DNA of 64,000 nt from the NCBI GenBank assembly GCA_934875375.1, contig CAKXHL010000003.1:62001-126000 (forward strand), given 5' to 3'. Position numbers and translations under genes: made by a program. Source of the stretch: an uncultured bacterium. GTDB lineage: Bacteria; Bacillota; Clostridia; Oscillospirales; Ruminococcaceae. Within the stretch, counting starts at the first letter, position 1; each line of letters begins with the position of its first letter. This document shows, one piece after another, positions 53,005 through 62,212 of the stretch. Below the pieces are notes generated by a model. The model saw only the letters and a list, made by a program, of their open reading frames with translations. It was not told where the DNA came from and did no database searches.

Positions 53005-53131
53005 TCTGCTCACCACCTATTCCAATTATTTTATTTCTATGATACATTTAAATTATCTATTCCTGTCCGGACAAACCAAAAATGTGTTGGGACAGGCTTT
53101 CGACCAAAGCCAGAGGACGGAGGTTTTTTTC

Positions 53132-53605
53132 ATGCGAATTATCGTCATGTCGGACAGCCATCGAAATTTCCGAAACGTACAGCGGGTAATGGAAAAGCAC
53201 CCGGATGCAGATCTCTATATCCACTTGGGCGATGGGGAACGGGAGTTTGAGGACGTGCAGAATCTTTATCCCGACCGCCGCTATCTGTGGGTAGCCGGAA
53301 ACTGCGATTTTGGCTCTGAGACCAAAAACAGCGATCTGGTAAAGTTATCCGGCAAAAATGTTCTGATTACCCATGGGCACACTTATTATGTCAAGCACTC
53401 CCTGTCGGAACTAAAAACTGCGGCTCGGGTTTGCCGGGCCAACGTAGTACTGTACGGGCACACCCATGTGGCCCATACCGAATACGACGGCGGTCTTTAT
53501 ATCATGAACCCCGGCAGCCTTTCGATTCCCCGGCAGGGCGGACCTACCTACGGGATTCTGGATATTACCAGCCAAGGGATTATGACCAACATCGTGGAGG
53601 TATGA
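53132..53605 (+). CDS. YfcE/MJ0936-type metallophosphodiesterase
   Basis: 157 residues. Calcineurin-like fold with metal motifs MSDSHRNF, LGDGEREF, VAGNCDF, THGHTYYVK and GHTHVAH, all in order, and a PGSLSIPR end. Hydrolyses phosphodiesters; cellular substrate unknown. ATG 53132 is preceded by GGAGG. Followed by the biotin ligase gene with two bases between stop and start region, so probably cotranscribed. Confidence 0.93.
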   Translation: MRIIVMSDSHRNFRNVQRVMEKHPDADLYIHLGDGEREFEDVQNLYPDRRYLWVAGNCDFGSETKNSDLVKLSGKNVLITHGHTYYVKHSLSELKTAARVCRANVVLYGHTHVAHTEYDGGLYIMNPGSLSIPRQGGPTYGILDITSQGIMTNIVEV

Positions 53606-53607
53606 CA

Positions 53608-54369
53608 ATGGAGGAAATGCCTGTTTTACACACAAAATGGTGTGGAAAGCACTGGATTCATCTGGATGAGGTCGCCTCTACCAACGATTATCTCAAACAG
53701 GGGGATTTTGCCGACGGCACCGCTGTCATCGCCGACCGGCAAACCGCCGGGAAAGGGCGCCAGGGCAAAAGCTGGTCAGAAGCGCCTGTCGGGCAAGCGA
53801 TGTATCTTTCGGTGCTTTTTCATTCTATGAAAATCAGTGATATGGGGTTACTGCCCCTTTTATGCGGTCTGGCCACCGCCCGCAGTCTGGGGGCCGCTGC
53901 CCGCATTAAATGGCCCAATGACGTACTGCTGGGCGAAAAAAAAGTCTGCGGCATTCTCTGCGAAAGCAAAATTCAGGGCGGAAAAGTGTCAGCCGTCTGT
54001 GGAATGGGCATTAATCTTTGCCAGGACGAGGATTTTTTTATCCAAAACAATCTGCCTCATGCCACTTCCCTGCTGGCATTTGATGGTCAAAGGCGAACGG
54101 CGCAAGAAGCGGCGGTTCTTCTTTTAGAGGAATTGGAACCTATTTTAGAGCAGTACCGCCAGGAAGGGTTTTCTCCTTTCGCAGCATCCTACTGCGACCG
54201 CTGTGTAACCCTAGGCCGGCAGGTCCGGGTTATCCGCGGCCAGCAGGAAGTAACGGCGCAGGCCATTTCCATTGCACCAGACGGCGGATTGATCTGTCAA
54301 AAAGCCGGAGAAAATTTTGTAATCCGGGCAGGAGAAGCTTCGGTACGGGGACTTTACGGATATGTCTGA
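53608..54369 (+). CDS. Biotin--[acetyl-CoA-carboxylase] ligase without HTH domain
   Basis: 253 residues. Activates biotin with ATP and attaches it to carrier proteins. Core motifs: STNDYLKQ, ADRQTAGKGRQGKSW (adenylate loop), IKWPNDVLLGEKKVCGIL and GMGINL; a C-terminal SH3-like domain begins near residue 205 (TLGRQVRVIRG). No N-terminal winged helix, so it is a group I enzyme without repressor function. ATG 53608 lies seven bases after GGAGG. Confidence 0.95.
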   Translation: MEEMPVLHTKWCGKHWIHLDEVASTNDYLKQGDFADGTAVIADRQTAGKGRQGKSWSEAPVGQAMYLSVLFHSMKISDMGLLPLLCGLATARSLGAAARIKWPNDVLLGEKKVCGILCESKIQGGKVSAVCGMGINLCQDEDFFIQNNLPHATSLLAFDGQRRTAQEAAVLLLEELEPILEQYRQEGFSPFAASYCDRCVTLGRQVRVIRGQQEVTAQAISIAPDGGLICQKAGENFVIRAGEASVRGLYGYV

Positions 54370-54386
54370 CTGCCGACGGCAACGGT

Positions 54387-54457
54387 CTTGACAATTCGCC
54401 CACAAAAAAGAATGCCGATGGAACCGGATTGTCAAGCAAACAAAAATACAGTATAAT
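54387..54457 (+). promoter_or_regulatory. Promoter and inverted repeat before xpaC
   Basis: TTGTCA (54429-54434), 17 bases, TATAAT (54452-54457). CTTGACAAT (54387-54395) and ATTGTCAAG (54428-54436) form a perfect inverted repeat whose second arm covers the -35 box; it could be an operator or the terminator stem of the preceding gene without a T run. Confidence 0.65.
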
Positions 54458-54510
54458 ATGATTAAAAACAAGATGATAAAAACGGCAAATCGCCGCTGTG
54501 GAGGGGTGCA

Positions 54511-55746
54511 ATGAAAAACCATCAGGAGCCGGATTGGGAAAAATTAATCAGCGATACGATCGAAAGTGCACTGCATTCCGGTGATTTTACCCAGCTGAAG
54601 CAAACGTTGGGCACGACCTTTGAAACCGTAAAAAAACAAACCGCAGAAGGTCTAAAGCGTATTGACGTACAGACCGGAAAAATTTTCACACAAGCGCAAG
54701 GCAGGCAGCAAACCAACCCGCAGCAGGTGCGGCAGTCTCCGCCCCAACCAGCGATGCAGCGGGTTCCATCGCGTTATGCCACCGACTGGCAAAGGCCGTC
54801 CAACCGGGTTCAGCCCAAGCAAAAAGCCATGAAGCTGCCCAACAAAAAGGCTGCTGTTATCGGCGTTTTTGCAGGGTTGTTTTTTGGAGTTTGCTTTTTA
54901 CAGGGTGCATATCAGTCTGTAACAGATCTTTTTTCTCTGCCTTTTAAATTTTCAATGATCACCAGTCTTTTGATGCTACTGCTTATGACCGCGGCGAGCT
55001 TTTGGCTGGCCGCCCACTGCATTGGGAAATTCCGCAAACGCAGATATCTGCAATATCTGCTGGCTATCGGCACACGGCAGGTTTGCGCGATCGACGTGCT
55101 GGCAAAAGCAGTGAATAAATCTCCTAAATTCGTCATACGGGATTTAAAAAGCATGATAAAAACCGGTTTGTTCCCCCAAGGGCATCTGGACGACGAAAAC
55201 ACCTGCCTGATTCTGACCGACGAGGCCTATGGGCAATATCGGGTTGGCCAGGCCAACCGGAAACAGCGGGAGCTTGAAGAGGCCAAAATCCAGGAGAATC
55301 CCAACGGGCTGGAAGCCGTAATCGCCGAAGGACGGGGCTGGGTCCGCAAGATCCGGGAAGCCAACGATGCCCTACCTGGTCAGGAAATTTCCGAAAAACT
55401 CCTCCAGCTGGAAACGGTCACCGGGAAAATCTTTGCCTGTGTGGAAAGGCATCCGGAAAAACTGCCGGAAATCCGCCGGTTTATGAACTATTATCTACCC
55501 ACCACCGTAAAGCTGGTGATATCCTACCGGGAATTCGAAAATCAGCCGGTACAGGGAGAAAATATCCGCAATACCAAACAGGAAATTCTTGATATTTTGG
55601 ATACGGTAAACAACGCGTTTGCTTCTCTTTTGGACAGTCTGTTCCAAAACGATGCCATTGACATCTCCGCCGATATCAGCGTACTGAAAACCATGCTTGC
55701 CCAAGAGGGATTGACCAATCAGGAATTTGAAGGCCGGTCCCGTTAA
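54511..55746 (+). CDS. XpaC-like membrane protein (5-bromo-4-chloroindolyl phosphate hydrolysis family)
   Basis: 411 residues. A soluble Gln/Pro-rich N terminus (to about 110), two membrane helices (about 117-135 and 150-172), then a helical cytoplasmic domain with the family pattern YLQYLLAIGTRQVCAIDVLA and GWVRKIREANDALPGQEISEKL, MNYYLPTTVKLVISYREFENQ. It precedes a TelA gene by 26 bases; XpaC-TelA pairs are associated with resistance to tellurite and other toxic anions or envelope stress. ATG 54511 follows GGAGGGG. Confidence 0.88.
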   Translation: MKNHQEPDWEKLISDTIESALHSGDFTQLKQTLGTTFETVKKQTAEGLKRIDVQTGKIFTQAQGRQQTNPQQVRQSPPQPAMQRVPSRYATDWQRPSNRVQPKQKAMKLPNKKAAVIGVFAGLFFGVCFLQGAYQSVTDLFSLPFKFSMITSLLMLLLMTAASFWLAAHCIGKFRKRRYLQYLLAIGTRQVCAIDVLAKAVNKSPKFVIRDLKSMIKTGLFPQGHLDDENTCLILTDEAYGQYRVGQANRKQRELEEAKIQENPNGLEAVIAEGRGWVRKIREANDALPGQEISEKLLQLETVTGKIFACVERHPEKLPEIRRFMNYYLPTTVKLVISYREFENQPVQGENIRNTKQEILDILDTVNNAFASLLDSLFQNDAIDISADISVLKTMLAQEGLTNQEFEGRSR

Positions 55747-55772
55747 CGGATTTTATACAGGAGGGTATTACA

Positions 55773-56936
55773 ATGGAAGAAAAGAAAATGGACACTGCCC
55801 CGCAGCTTTCTCTGGATACGCAGGAAGTTCCAACCCTGACACTGGATCTGGAAACTGCTGTGGAGCAGCCTTTGGCCCCCAAGCCCGAGCAGCCCCAAGC
55901 CGCCGTTTTTGACGAAAGCTCCCTGTCTGATGCAGAGCGGAAAATGGTCAACGATTTTGCCGAGAAAATTCAGATTAGCAATTCCAACCTGGTTCTTCAA
56001 TACGGTTCCGGCGCGCAGAAAAAAATCGCCGATTTTTCTGAAACGGCCCTCAACAATGTTCGCACCAAGGACATGAGTGAGGTTGGCGAAATGCTGACCA
56101 ACGTAGTGGTTGAACTGAAAAAATTCAATGTAGACGAAGAAGAAAAGGGCCTGTTCAGCTTTTTTAAGCGTTCCGGCAATAAAATTTCTACTTATAAAGC
56201 CAAATATTCCAGCGCGGAGGCCAATGTCAACCGCATTTGCAATGTGTTGGAGGATCATCAGGTTCAGCTGATGAAGGACATCGCCATGCTGGACAAAATG
56301 TATGAGCTGAACAAGGTTTATTTCAAAGAGCTTTCCATGTATATTCTGGCCGGCAAAAAAAAGCTGGCCGAGGTGGAGTCCACCGAACTGCCCGCTGCTC
56401 AAGAGAAAGCCCGGCGGACCGGCCTGCCGGAGGATGCCCAGGCAGCTAATGATCTTTCCGCCATGTGCAATCGTTTTGAGAAAAAGCTGCATGACCTGGA
56501 ATTAACCCGTACTATTTCCATTCAGATGGCGCCACAGATCCGCCTGATTCAGAATAATGATACGCTGATGACCGAAAAAATCCAGTCTACTCTGGTCAAC
56601 ACCATTCCGTTGTGGAAAAGCCAAATGGTGCTGGCTTTGGGTGTTGCCCATTCCCAACAGGCGGCAGACGCCCAAAAAGCGGTAACTGACATGACGAATG
56701 AGCTACTGCGCAAAAACGCTGAGACGCTCAAGATGTCTTCCATCGAAACGGCCAAGCAGTCAGAGCGGGGTATTGTGGACATCGAAACACTCAAAACCAC
56801 GAATGAATCGCTGATCTCCACTCTGGACGAAGTTATGCGTATCCAACAGGAGGGGCGGCAAAAACGGCAGGAAGCGGAAACCGAACTGCGCCGCATTGAA
56901 AATGATCTGAAGAACAAGCTCTTGGAAATGCGGTAG
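55773..56936 (+). CDS. Toxic anion resistance protein, TelA family
   Basis: 387 residues, soluble, largely alpha-helical with coiled-coil segments. Typical TelA blocks: FAEKIQISNSNLVLQYGSGAQKKIADFSE, GLFSFFKRSGNKI, NRICNVLEDHQVQLMKDIAMLDKMYELN, and MAPQIRLIQNNDTLMTEKIQSTLVNTIPLWKSQM. Partner of XpaC in the same operon. Biochemical function is not established in the family. ATG 55773 follows AGGAGGG. Confidence 0.93.
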   Translation: MEEKKMDTAPQLSLDTQEVPTLTLDLETAVEQPLAPKPEQPQAAVFDESSLSDAERKMVNDFAEKIQISNSNLVLQYGSGAQKKIADFSETALNNVRTKDMSEVGEMLTNVVVELKKFNVDEEEKGLFSFFKRSGNKISTYKAKYSSAEANVNRICNVLEDHQVQLMKDIAMLDKMYELNKVYFKELSMYILAGKKKLAEVESTELPAAQEKARRTGLPEDAQAANDLSAMCNRFEKKLHDLELTRTISIQMAPQIRLIQNNDTLMTEKIQSTLVNTIPLWKSQMVLALGVAHSQQAADAQKAVTDMTNELLRKNAETLKMSSIETAKQSERGIVDIETLKTTNESLISTLDEVMRIQQEGRQKRQEAETELRRIENDLKNKLLEMR

Positions 56937-56961
56937 CTTTTTGGAAAAAGGAGTTCATCCC

Positions 56962-57476
56962 ATGGAAATCCAAAACATCGATCTTGTCATCCGTGGCATG
57001 ATTGCACATGATGCCGGTCACCCTCATTTCATCCAGCATTTTCTGAAGGTCCACGAATTTGCCCGCCTGATCGGGATTGGCGAGAATCTGGGAAAATCGC
57101 AGCGTTTACGTTGGAGACTGCTGCGGTTGTCCATGACATCGGGATTTTAACAGCCGAACGAAAGTATGACAGCAACGCTGGCAAATATCAGGAGTTGGAA
57201 GGCCCCGCTGAAGCAAAGGATCTTTTATCCGGTCTTGGCTGGCCGCAGGAAGTGATCGACCGGGTCTGCTATCTGGTGAGACACCATCACACCTACGCCA
57301 ATATAGACAAGCCTGATGATCAAATTCTGGTAGAAGCGGATTTTCTGATAAATCTGCTGGAAAATCATTTGACAGAGGATGCCCAGAAAAGTGCCTATGA
57401 TAAAATCTTTCGGACGCAAAGCGGCAAAAACCTTTTCCGGTTGCTTTATCCCTGTATGCAGCAAAAAACAGTATAA
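56962..57476 (+). pseudogene. HD domain phosphohydrolase, frameshifted
   Basis: From ATG 56962 the HD protein begins MEIQNIDLVIRGMIAHDAG, PHFIQHFLKVHEFARLIGIGENLG. The frame then breaks at a run of four A (57093-57096); with five A it continues IAAFTLETAAVVHDIGI, which holds the HD motif, then HHHTYANIDKPDDQILVEADFLINL. One missing base in a homopolymer is the only lesion, so it may be a sequencing error, a phase-variable site or recent inactivation. In the intact form a metal-dependent phosphohydrolase of about 170 residues. Confidence 0.82.
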
Positions 57477-57489
57477 TTTTGTAAAAACA

Positions 57490-57526
57490 AAAAAGGCGTT
57501 CGGATTTTTCCGAACGCCTTTTTGCA
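57490..57526. terminator. Bidirectional terminator
   Basis: AAAAAGGCGTTCGG/CCGAACGCCTTTTT with a 6-base loop, between the convergent HD and flavodoxin-like genes. Confidence 0.93.
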
Positions 57527-57540
57527 AGCATTGTTACTGA

Positions 57541-57969
57541 TTACTGATGAATCACATCAATGATATGTTTCGCCCAATTTTTGATATCGGAAATGCTTTC
57601 ATCAGTGACTTTAGAGCCGAACAGGCCGGATTTTACCGGTACCAGATGGGGCTCATCAACAACGTTGATATTGTTGGAGCGGATAATGTTAGCCAGTTCT
57701 TTGGCCGCCTCTACGCCGCCTTTGGTAGTAGCGCCGAACGCAACGTTCTGGCATCTGGTGTTATCCAGGTTCCGGCAGAAGTCCACCAAGGCCTTTTTCG
57801 GCTTCGAAGCACCGTCATCGATGCAGACCAGGATCAGCTTTTCATTTTCAACCGGGTATGCAGGCGGGATCTGATCCGCTTTTACGCGGTACTCGCGAGA
57901 AAGCTGTTCCATCAGTTCTTCTGCGACACCCTCTGTTTTAAAGAAGAATACGCGCATTTTAAAGTTCAT
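57541..57969 (-). CDS. Flavodoxin-like fold protein
   Basis: 142 residues from ATG 57969 (MNFKMRVFFFKTEGVAEEL), GGAGG nine bases before. Alternating beta-alpha pattern: VRVFFF strand, EKLILVCIDDG, NVAFGATTKGG, NVVDEPHLVPVKSGLFG, then a C-terminal helix. The layout resembles the flavodoxin family, but the classic phosphate loop (SxTGNT) is missing, so FMN binding is doubtful. Monocistronic. Confidence 0.68.
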   Translation of the reverse strand: MNFKMRVFFFKTEGVAEELMEQLSREYRVKADQIPPAYPVENEKLILVCIDDGASKPKKALVDFCRNLDNTRCQNVAFGATTKGGVEAAKELANIIRSNNINVVDEPHLVPVKSGLFGSKVTDESISDIKNWAKHIIDVIHQ

Positions 57970-58308
57970 CTTTTGCAACCTCCAATAATTTCCGTACTCG
58001 CCGCAATACTTTGTCCCATACTCAACAATACAGGGAAAACGGCGCATAAGTTTATTTTACAACAGATAGAAACCCAATTTCAAGTGGCATTTCCTACGAT
58101 AAGCGTAAATAATTTATGAACACCAAAAACAAATCGCAGATAAATGGAAAAATTTTAAGGATCTTTGGCCAAATCCGTTCTTCTCCTATACAGAAAGGGA
58201 GGAATCTGCTATAATAAAAAATATTGACCCCGTACAAATTTGTGCAATGATACGAATTTCAAGCGGATAAGCTGCCGCTGATCTTATTGATGGGAAAGGA
58301 AAAAAGCA

Positions 58309-59265
58309 ATGGCAAATGCAAGGAACTTAACCACTCTAGCCGTTAAACTGGGGATGCGGTATTACGAAGAACAAAACCTTGTGTTCGGCAAGCTGGCTGG
58401 ATATGAGTGCGCCGTCCGGGAGCAGCCGGACAAAAAAATGATGATGGTTCATATGGTGGCTAAGCCTGACAAATCAGAGGATGCCAGTATGGAACGGCTG
58501 CTGGGGCAACTTCAGCAGGAAAACCCGGCGGTGACCGCGGCTGTCTACGAAAATTTCACTGCCAGCCTGCGGTTAAATACGGTAAAAGAAGAAGAGCCGC
58601 TTCAGCAGGCGGAAAACCTGCTGCGCCAAATTGCAGATTTTGCCCAAAAAGAAAATTACCATCCCTGTTGCAGCGGGTGCGGAAAAACAAAGGATGTACG
58701 GCGCTTTTTGCTCGACGGAGACGCCAGAATGCTCTGCCCTGCCTGCCGCGCCAAGGCGGAAGCCGGTCTGACCGATCAGTGGCAGAGAAAGAAATTTCAG
58801 CATCACAGCGCACTGAAAGGTTTTATCGTCGTTTTGGTGATCCTGCTCATCGGCGCTACTGCCTGGGTAGGTGTTTACACCAGCGGTCACTCTGCTGTGC
58901 TGATTGGCGTGGCAATGACAGTCTTAAGCTTTTGGGGGTACCAGCATATGGCCGGACGTATGAAAAAAGGCAGCGTGATTGGCATACTGCTGGGACTTTT
59001 GGCCACTGTGTTTTTCTGCCATAATCTCTGTGTGGCTTTTGAGCTGGTTGTCGCCATCGGTCAGCAGCAGGAAATTACCATTACCAGCGCGCTGATGTTT
59101 ATTCCCACTTTCTTAAAGGACCCGATCAATCGGGAGGTCTATTTTTTGCAGCTGGGGCTTTCCGTATTGGCAGTGGCACTGGCAGCAGCACCTATGCTGT
59201 GGTTTGTCCACTATTCCTGGCACCATAAAGAGCGGTTGGAATCTCTGGAGGAGCCGACTGCATAG
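58309..59265 (+). CDS. Zinc-ribbon membrane protein of unknown function
   Basis: 318 residues. N-terminal soluble domain (1-115), then a zinc ribbon with CCSGCGK and CPACRAK (C-x2-C ... C-x2-C, about residues 123-146), then four hydrophobic segments (about 172-192, 198-215, 228-250, 280-305). No family recognised. A TATAAT-like box at about 58211 is the only promoter hint. The S9 peptidase gene follows 30 bases later on the same strand. Confidence 0.72.
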   Translation: MANARNLTTLAVKLGMRYYEEQNLVFGKLAGYECAVREQPDKKMMMVHMVAKPDKSEDASMERLLGQLQQENPAVTAAVYENFTASLRLNTVKEEEPLQQAENLLRQIADFAQKENYHPCCSGCGKTKDVRRFLLDGDARMLCPACRAKAEAGLTDQWQRKKFQHHSALKGFIVVLVILLIGATAWVGVYTSGHSAVLIGVAMTVLSFWGYQHMAGRMKKGSVIGILLGLLATVFFCHNLCVAFELVVAIGQQQEITITSALMFIPTFLKDPINREVYFLQLGLSVLAVALAAAPMLWFVHYSWHHKERLESLEEPTA

Positions 59266-59295
59266 GATCATAACATTACAAAGGAGGTTATTTTC

Positions 59296-61293
59296 ATGAA
59301 ACTCATTGGAATCGATCATTTTGCAAATTTCGCTTTTTTAAACCACCTGAAGGTCAGCGATGGCGGGAAAGCGGCCTTTTTGATCAAAAGGGCAAATCTG
59401 GAGGAAAACGGCTATGATTCGGACCTGTACCTCTGGCGAGACGGTCAGCCGGTCCAGCTGACCGATACCGGGAAGGTTTCGGACTTTTACTGGGTAGGGG
59501 AGGAAATTTATTTCCCGGCTATCCGGAAGAAAGCCGACCAGGAATATATCAAAAAAAGGCTGCCTCTAACGGTATTCTATCGCCTCCCTTTAACCGGAGG
59601 TGAAGCGGTAGAGGCTTTCCGCGTTAAGGAAAAAATCAAATCGGTGAAATTTATTTCGCCGGATGAGTTCTACTTTGTGGCCGATTATGACCCCAAAGCA
59701 GAATGGGCTCTGGAAACAGCCGGTGGCAATACAGACGAGGCGGCTGCGCTGCTAAAAGAGGAAGCGGATTATACTGTTTTCGATCAACTGCCGTTCTGGT
59801 CAAACGGAGTGGGCATAACCAATGGCCATCGGGACCGGCTGTATTATTATCGGAATGGAGAAGTGACCGCCATTACCGACCGCTATACCAATGTAAAGGA
59901 CTGGAAACTTCTAGAAAATGGCAACCGGGTACTATTCATCTCCAATCGCTTTGAACAGAAAAAAGAAACGCCTACTCAGCTTAAATTATACGAAAAATCC
60001 ACCGGTTCCATTACTGATGTGTCGATGGAAACGCCATTCTCCCACAGCATGATTACCCTGTTAAGCGGCGACGAAATTCTTCTGCTGGGCTCTGACCAAA
60101 AGCTATATGGACTGAACCAGGACCCGAATTTTTATCGCTACAATATCCGAACCGGAGAACGAAAGGTGCTGGACGAAAGCCACATGCACGCTACCGGCTG
60201 TTCGGTGGGTAGCGATGTAAAAATGAGCAATATTTCCTCGCCTTGGTATTACGACGGGAAAGACACTGTCTATTTTACCGAAACGGTGGATGACAGCTGC
60301 CAGCTGGCTGCCATTGACCTGAAAAAAGGAGAGATCCGCCATATCACCCGGGGAAAAGGTATGGTTGTTGAATTTGCACCGTATGAAAAAGGGTTTCTGA
60401 CCCTCTGTATCAGAGGCAACGACGGTATCGAGCTGTATCGCACTGAACTATCTGGCAAGCAGACGCAGCTGACCCATTTGAATACCCATCTGACCGAAGA
60501 GTACACCATCTCCACGCCGGAAGAGCTGACCTTCCAAAACGAAGCGGGAGACGAGATCAAAGGCTGGATTATCAAACCGGTAGGCTTTGATGACAGCAAA
60601 AAATATCCGGTGATTCTGGACATCCACGGCGGCCCCAAAACGGCCTATGGACCAAACTTTTTCCATGAAATGCAGTATTGGGCCAACTTGGGCTATGGTG
60701 TTATTTTCTGCAATCCCACTGGCTCCGACGGAAGGGGTACTAAGTTCTCTGATATCCGTGGCAAATATGGTACCATTGACTATAACGATATTATGACTTT
60801 TGTGGATGTCTGCCTGGAAAAATCCCCTTGGATGGATGCAGCGCGCATGGGGGTTACCGGCGGCAGCTACGGTGGTTTTATGACAAACTGGATCATCGGT
60901 CATACCGATCGGTTCCGTTGCGCCGCCTCTCAGCGCAGCATTTCCAACTGGGTATCCAAATCCAATACCACCGATATTGGCTACTATTTTAATAAGGACC
61001 AGATTGGCACCGATGCTTGGGACGATCACGACAAAATCTGGTGGCATTCGCCGCTCAAATACGCCAATCAATGCAAAACGCCCACCTTGTTTATCCATAG
61101 CGACGAGGATTACCGCTGCTGGATGGCGGAAGGGCTTCAGATGTACTATGCACTCAAGTATTTCGGTGTTGACGCTAGGATGTGCCTATTCAAAGGCGAA
61201 AATCATGAATTGAGCCGCAGCGGCAAACCGCTGCACCGAATCCGCCGCCTGAAAGAAATCACCCAGTGGTTTGACCGATATCTGAAAGATTAA
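59296..61293 (+). CDS. S9 family prolyl oligopeptidase-like peptidase
   Basis: 665 residues. An N-terminal beta-propeller (about 1-400, with repeated short strands ending LYLWRDGQPVQLTD) precedes an alpha/beta-hydrolase domain. The Ser is in GVTGGSYGGFMTNW, the Asp in HSDEDYRCW, the His in GENHELSR; DIHGGPKTAYG forms the oxyanion strand. Cleaves short peptides (acylaminoacyl- or dipeptidyl-peptidase type). No signal peptide, so cytoplasmic. ATG 59296 follows AAAGGAGG. Confidence 0.95.
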   Translation: MKLIGIDHFANFAFLNHLKVSDGGKAAFLIKRANLEENGYDSDLYLWRDGQPVQLTDTGKVSDFYWVGEEIYFPAIRKKADQEYIKKRLPLTVFYRLPLTGGEAVEAFRVKEKIKSVKFISPDEFYFVADYDPKAEWALETAGGNTDEAAALLKEEADYTVFDQLPFWSNGVGITNGHRDRLYYYRNGEVTAITDRYTNVKDWKLLENGNRVLFISNRFEQKKETPTQLKLYEKSTGSITDVSMETPFSHSMITLLSGDEILLLGSDQKLYGLNQDPNFYRYNIRTGERKVLDESHMHATGCSVGSDVKMSNISSPWYYDGKDTVYFTETVDDSCQLAAIDLKKGEIRHITRGKGMVVEFAPYEKGFLTLCIRGNDGIELYRTELSGKQTQLTHLNTHLTEEYTISTPEELTFQNEAGDEIKGWIIKPVGFDDSKKYPVILDIHGGPKTAYGPNFFHEMQYWANLGYGVIFCNPTGSDGRGTKFSDIRGKYGTIDYNDIMTFVDVCLEKSPWMDAARMGVTGGSYGGFMTNWIIGHTDRFRCAASQRSISNWVSKSNTTDIGYYFNKDQIGTDAWDDHDKIWWHSPLKYANQCKTPTLFIHSDEDYRCWMAEGLQMYYALKYFGVDARMCLFKGENHELSRSGKPLHRIRRLKEITQWFDRYLKD

Positions 61294-61306
61294 TCAGGAT
61301 TCTACC

Positions 61307-61342
61307 AAAAAATGCGCCTTGTTTAGACAGGGCGCATTTTTT
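61307..61342 (+). terminator. Terminator of the S9 peptidase gene
   Basis: AAAAAATGCGCC/GGCGCATTTTTT stem with a 12-base loop. Confidence 0.9.
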
Positions 61343-61426
61343 GAACAGAAACAGTATGTTATTTTTCGTTGCTTGCGGCAACGGCGTACCGGATGATACA
61401 ATACGGTCAAAAAGGAGGGACTTTTT

Positions 61427-61960
61427 ATGATACAGGAAAATCTAAAGGTGCTACGCCTGAAAAAGGGAATGTCTCAAGAGGAGCTGGCAGTGCGGATTCA
61501 TGTCGTACGTCAAACTGTCTCCAGATGGGAAAAAGGACTTTCAGTGCCGGACGCACAAACACTGATTCAGATTGCGCAGGCCTTGGAAGTACCGGTTTCA
61601 GCGTTTTTGGGCGAAACAATCCAGGCGGAAAAAGAGGAGGACACGCTGCAAATAATGGCAAAAAAGCTGGAGGAAATCAACACTTGTCTAGCGGAACGGT
61701 CCGCTCGTACTCGCCGCAGAATCCGGACTATTGCGATTGTTATGATCCTTTTGGCTTTTGCCGGAATCGTTCTCCTTCTGCTTTTTTCTACCGGATTGCT
61801 GCATCAGCCGCCTTCGGGTCCCAATGTAATCGGCGGAGCAGATGGGGCTACCGGCATTCTGATAGTCGGTAGCAACTGGTTTGCGTTCGGCGTTGGAATG
61901 GCAGTTTGTATCTGCGCACTTATCGCCGGCGGAATTTTATTGCACCGATCAAAACGGTAA
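61427..61960 (+). CDS. XRE-family regulator with membrane segments and IGGADG motif
   Basis: 177 residues. An N-terminal XRE helix-turn-helix (residues 4-58: LRLKKGMSQEELAVRIHVVRQTVSRWEKG) joins a coiled linker and two membrane helices (about 107-125 and 150-170). Between the helices lies NVIGGADGATGILI, a variant of the IGGADGPT motif that recurs in many clostridial membrane proteins. ATG 61427 is preceded by AGGAGGG. A membrane-bound transcription regulator is inferred; target unknown. Confidence 0.85.
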   Translation: MIQENLKVLRLKKGMSQEELAVRIHVVRQTVSRWEKGLSVPDAQTLIQIAQALEVPVSAFLGETIQAEKEEDTLQIMAKKLEEINTCLAERSARTRRRIRTIAIVMILLAFAGIVLLLLFSTGLLHQPPSGPNVIGGADGATGILIVGSNWFAFGVGMAVCICALIAGGILLHRSKR

Positions 61961-61970
61961 CCGAACATAG

Positions 61971-61998
61971 AGCAGCCGCAAAACGGCTGCTTTTTTTG
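61971..61998 (+). terminator. Terminator of the XRE gene
   Basis: GCAGCCG/CGGCTGC with a CAAAA loop, then seven T. Confidence 0.92.
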
Positions 61999-62212
61999 CG
62001 TATCTGGGCGTTATGACAGCTGATCCTTTTTACACGCCAATATTTGCAGACGTTTTCATCCATCTTACCGTGCCTTTTCAAAAAACAATTCTACTTTGAG
62101 AATTTTTCTGCAAAAAAACTTTTTTAAAATTGTTGTTTTATCTATCAGTTTTTTTTATACTGTTATCGAGCGGACTGCTTACAAAATCCTGTTTTGAGGG
62201 AGGAGCCTTCAT

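Noticed and set aside
54387..54436. Inverted repeat after birA as an intrinsic terminator
   Set aside because: The 32-base loop and absence of a T run make termination unlikely; it is listed with the xpaC promoter as a possible operator.
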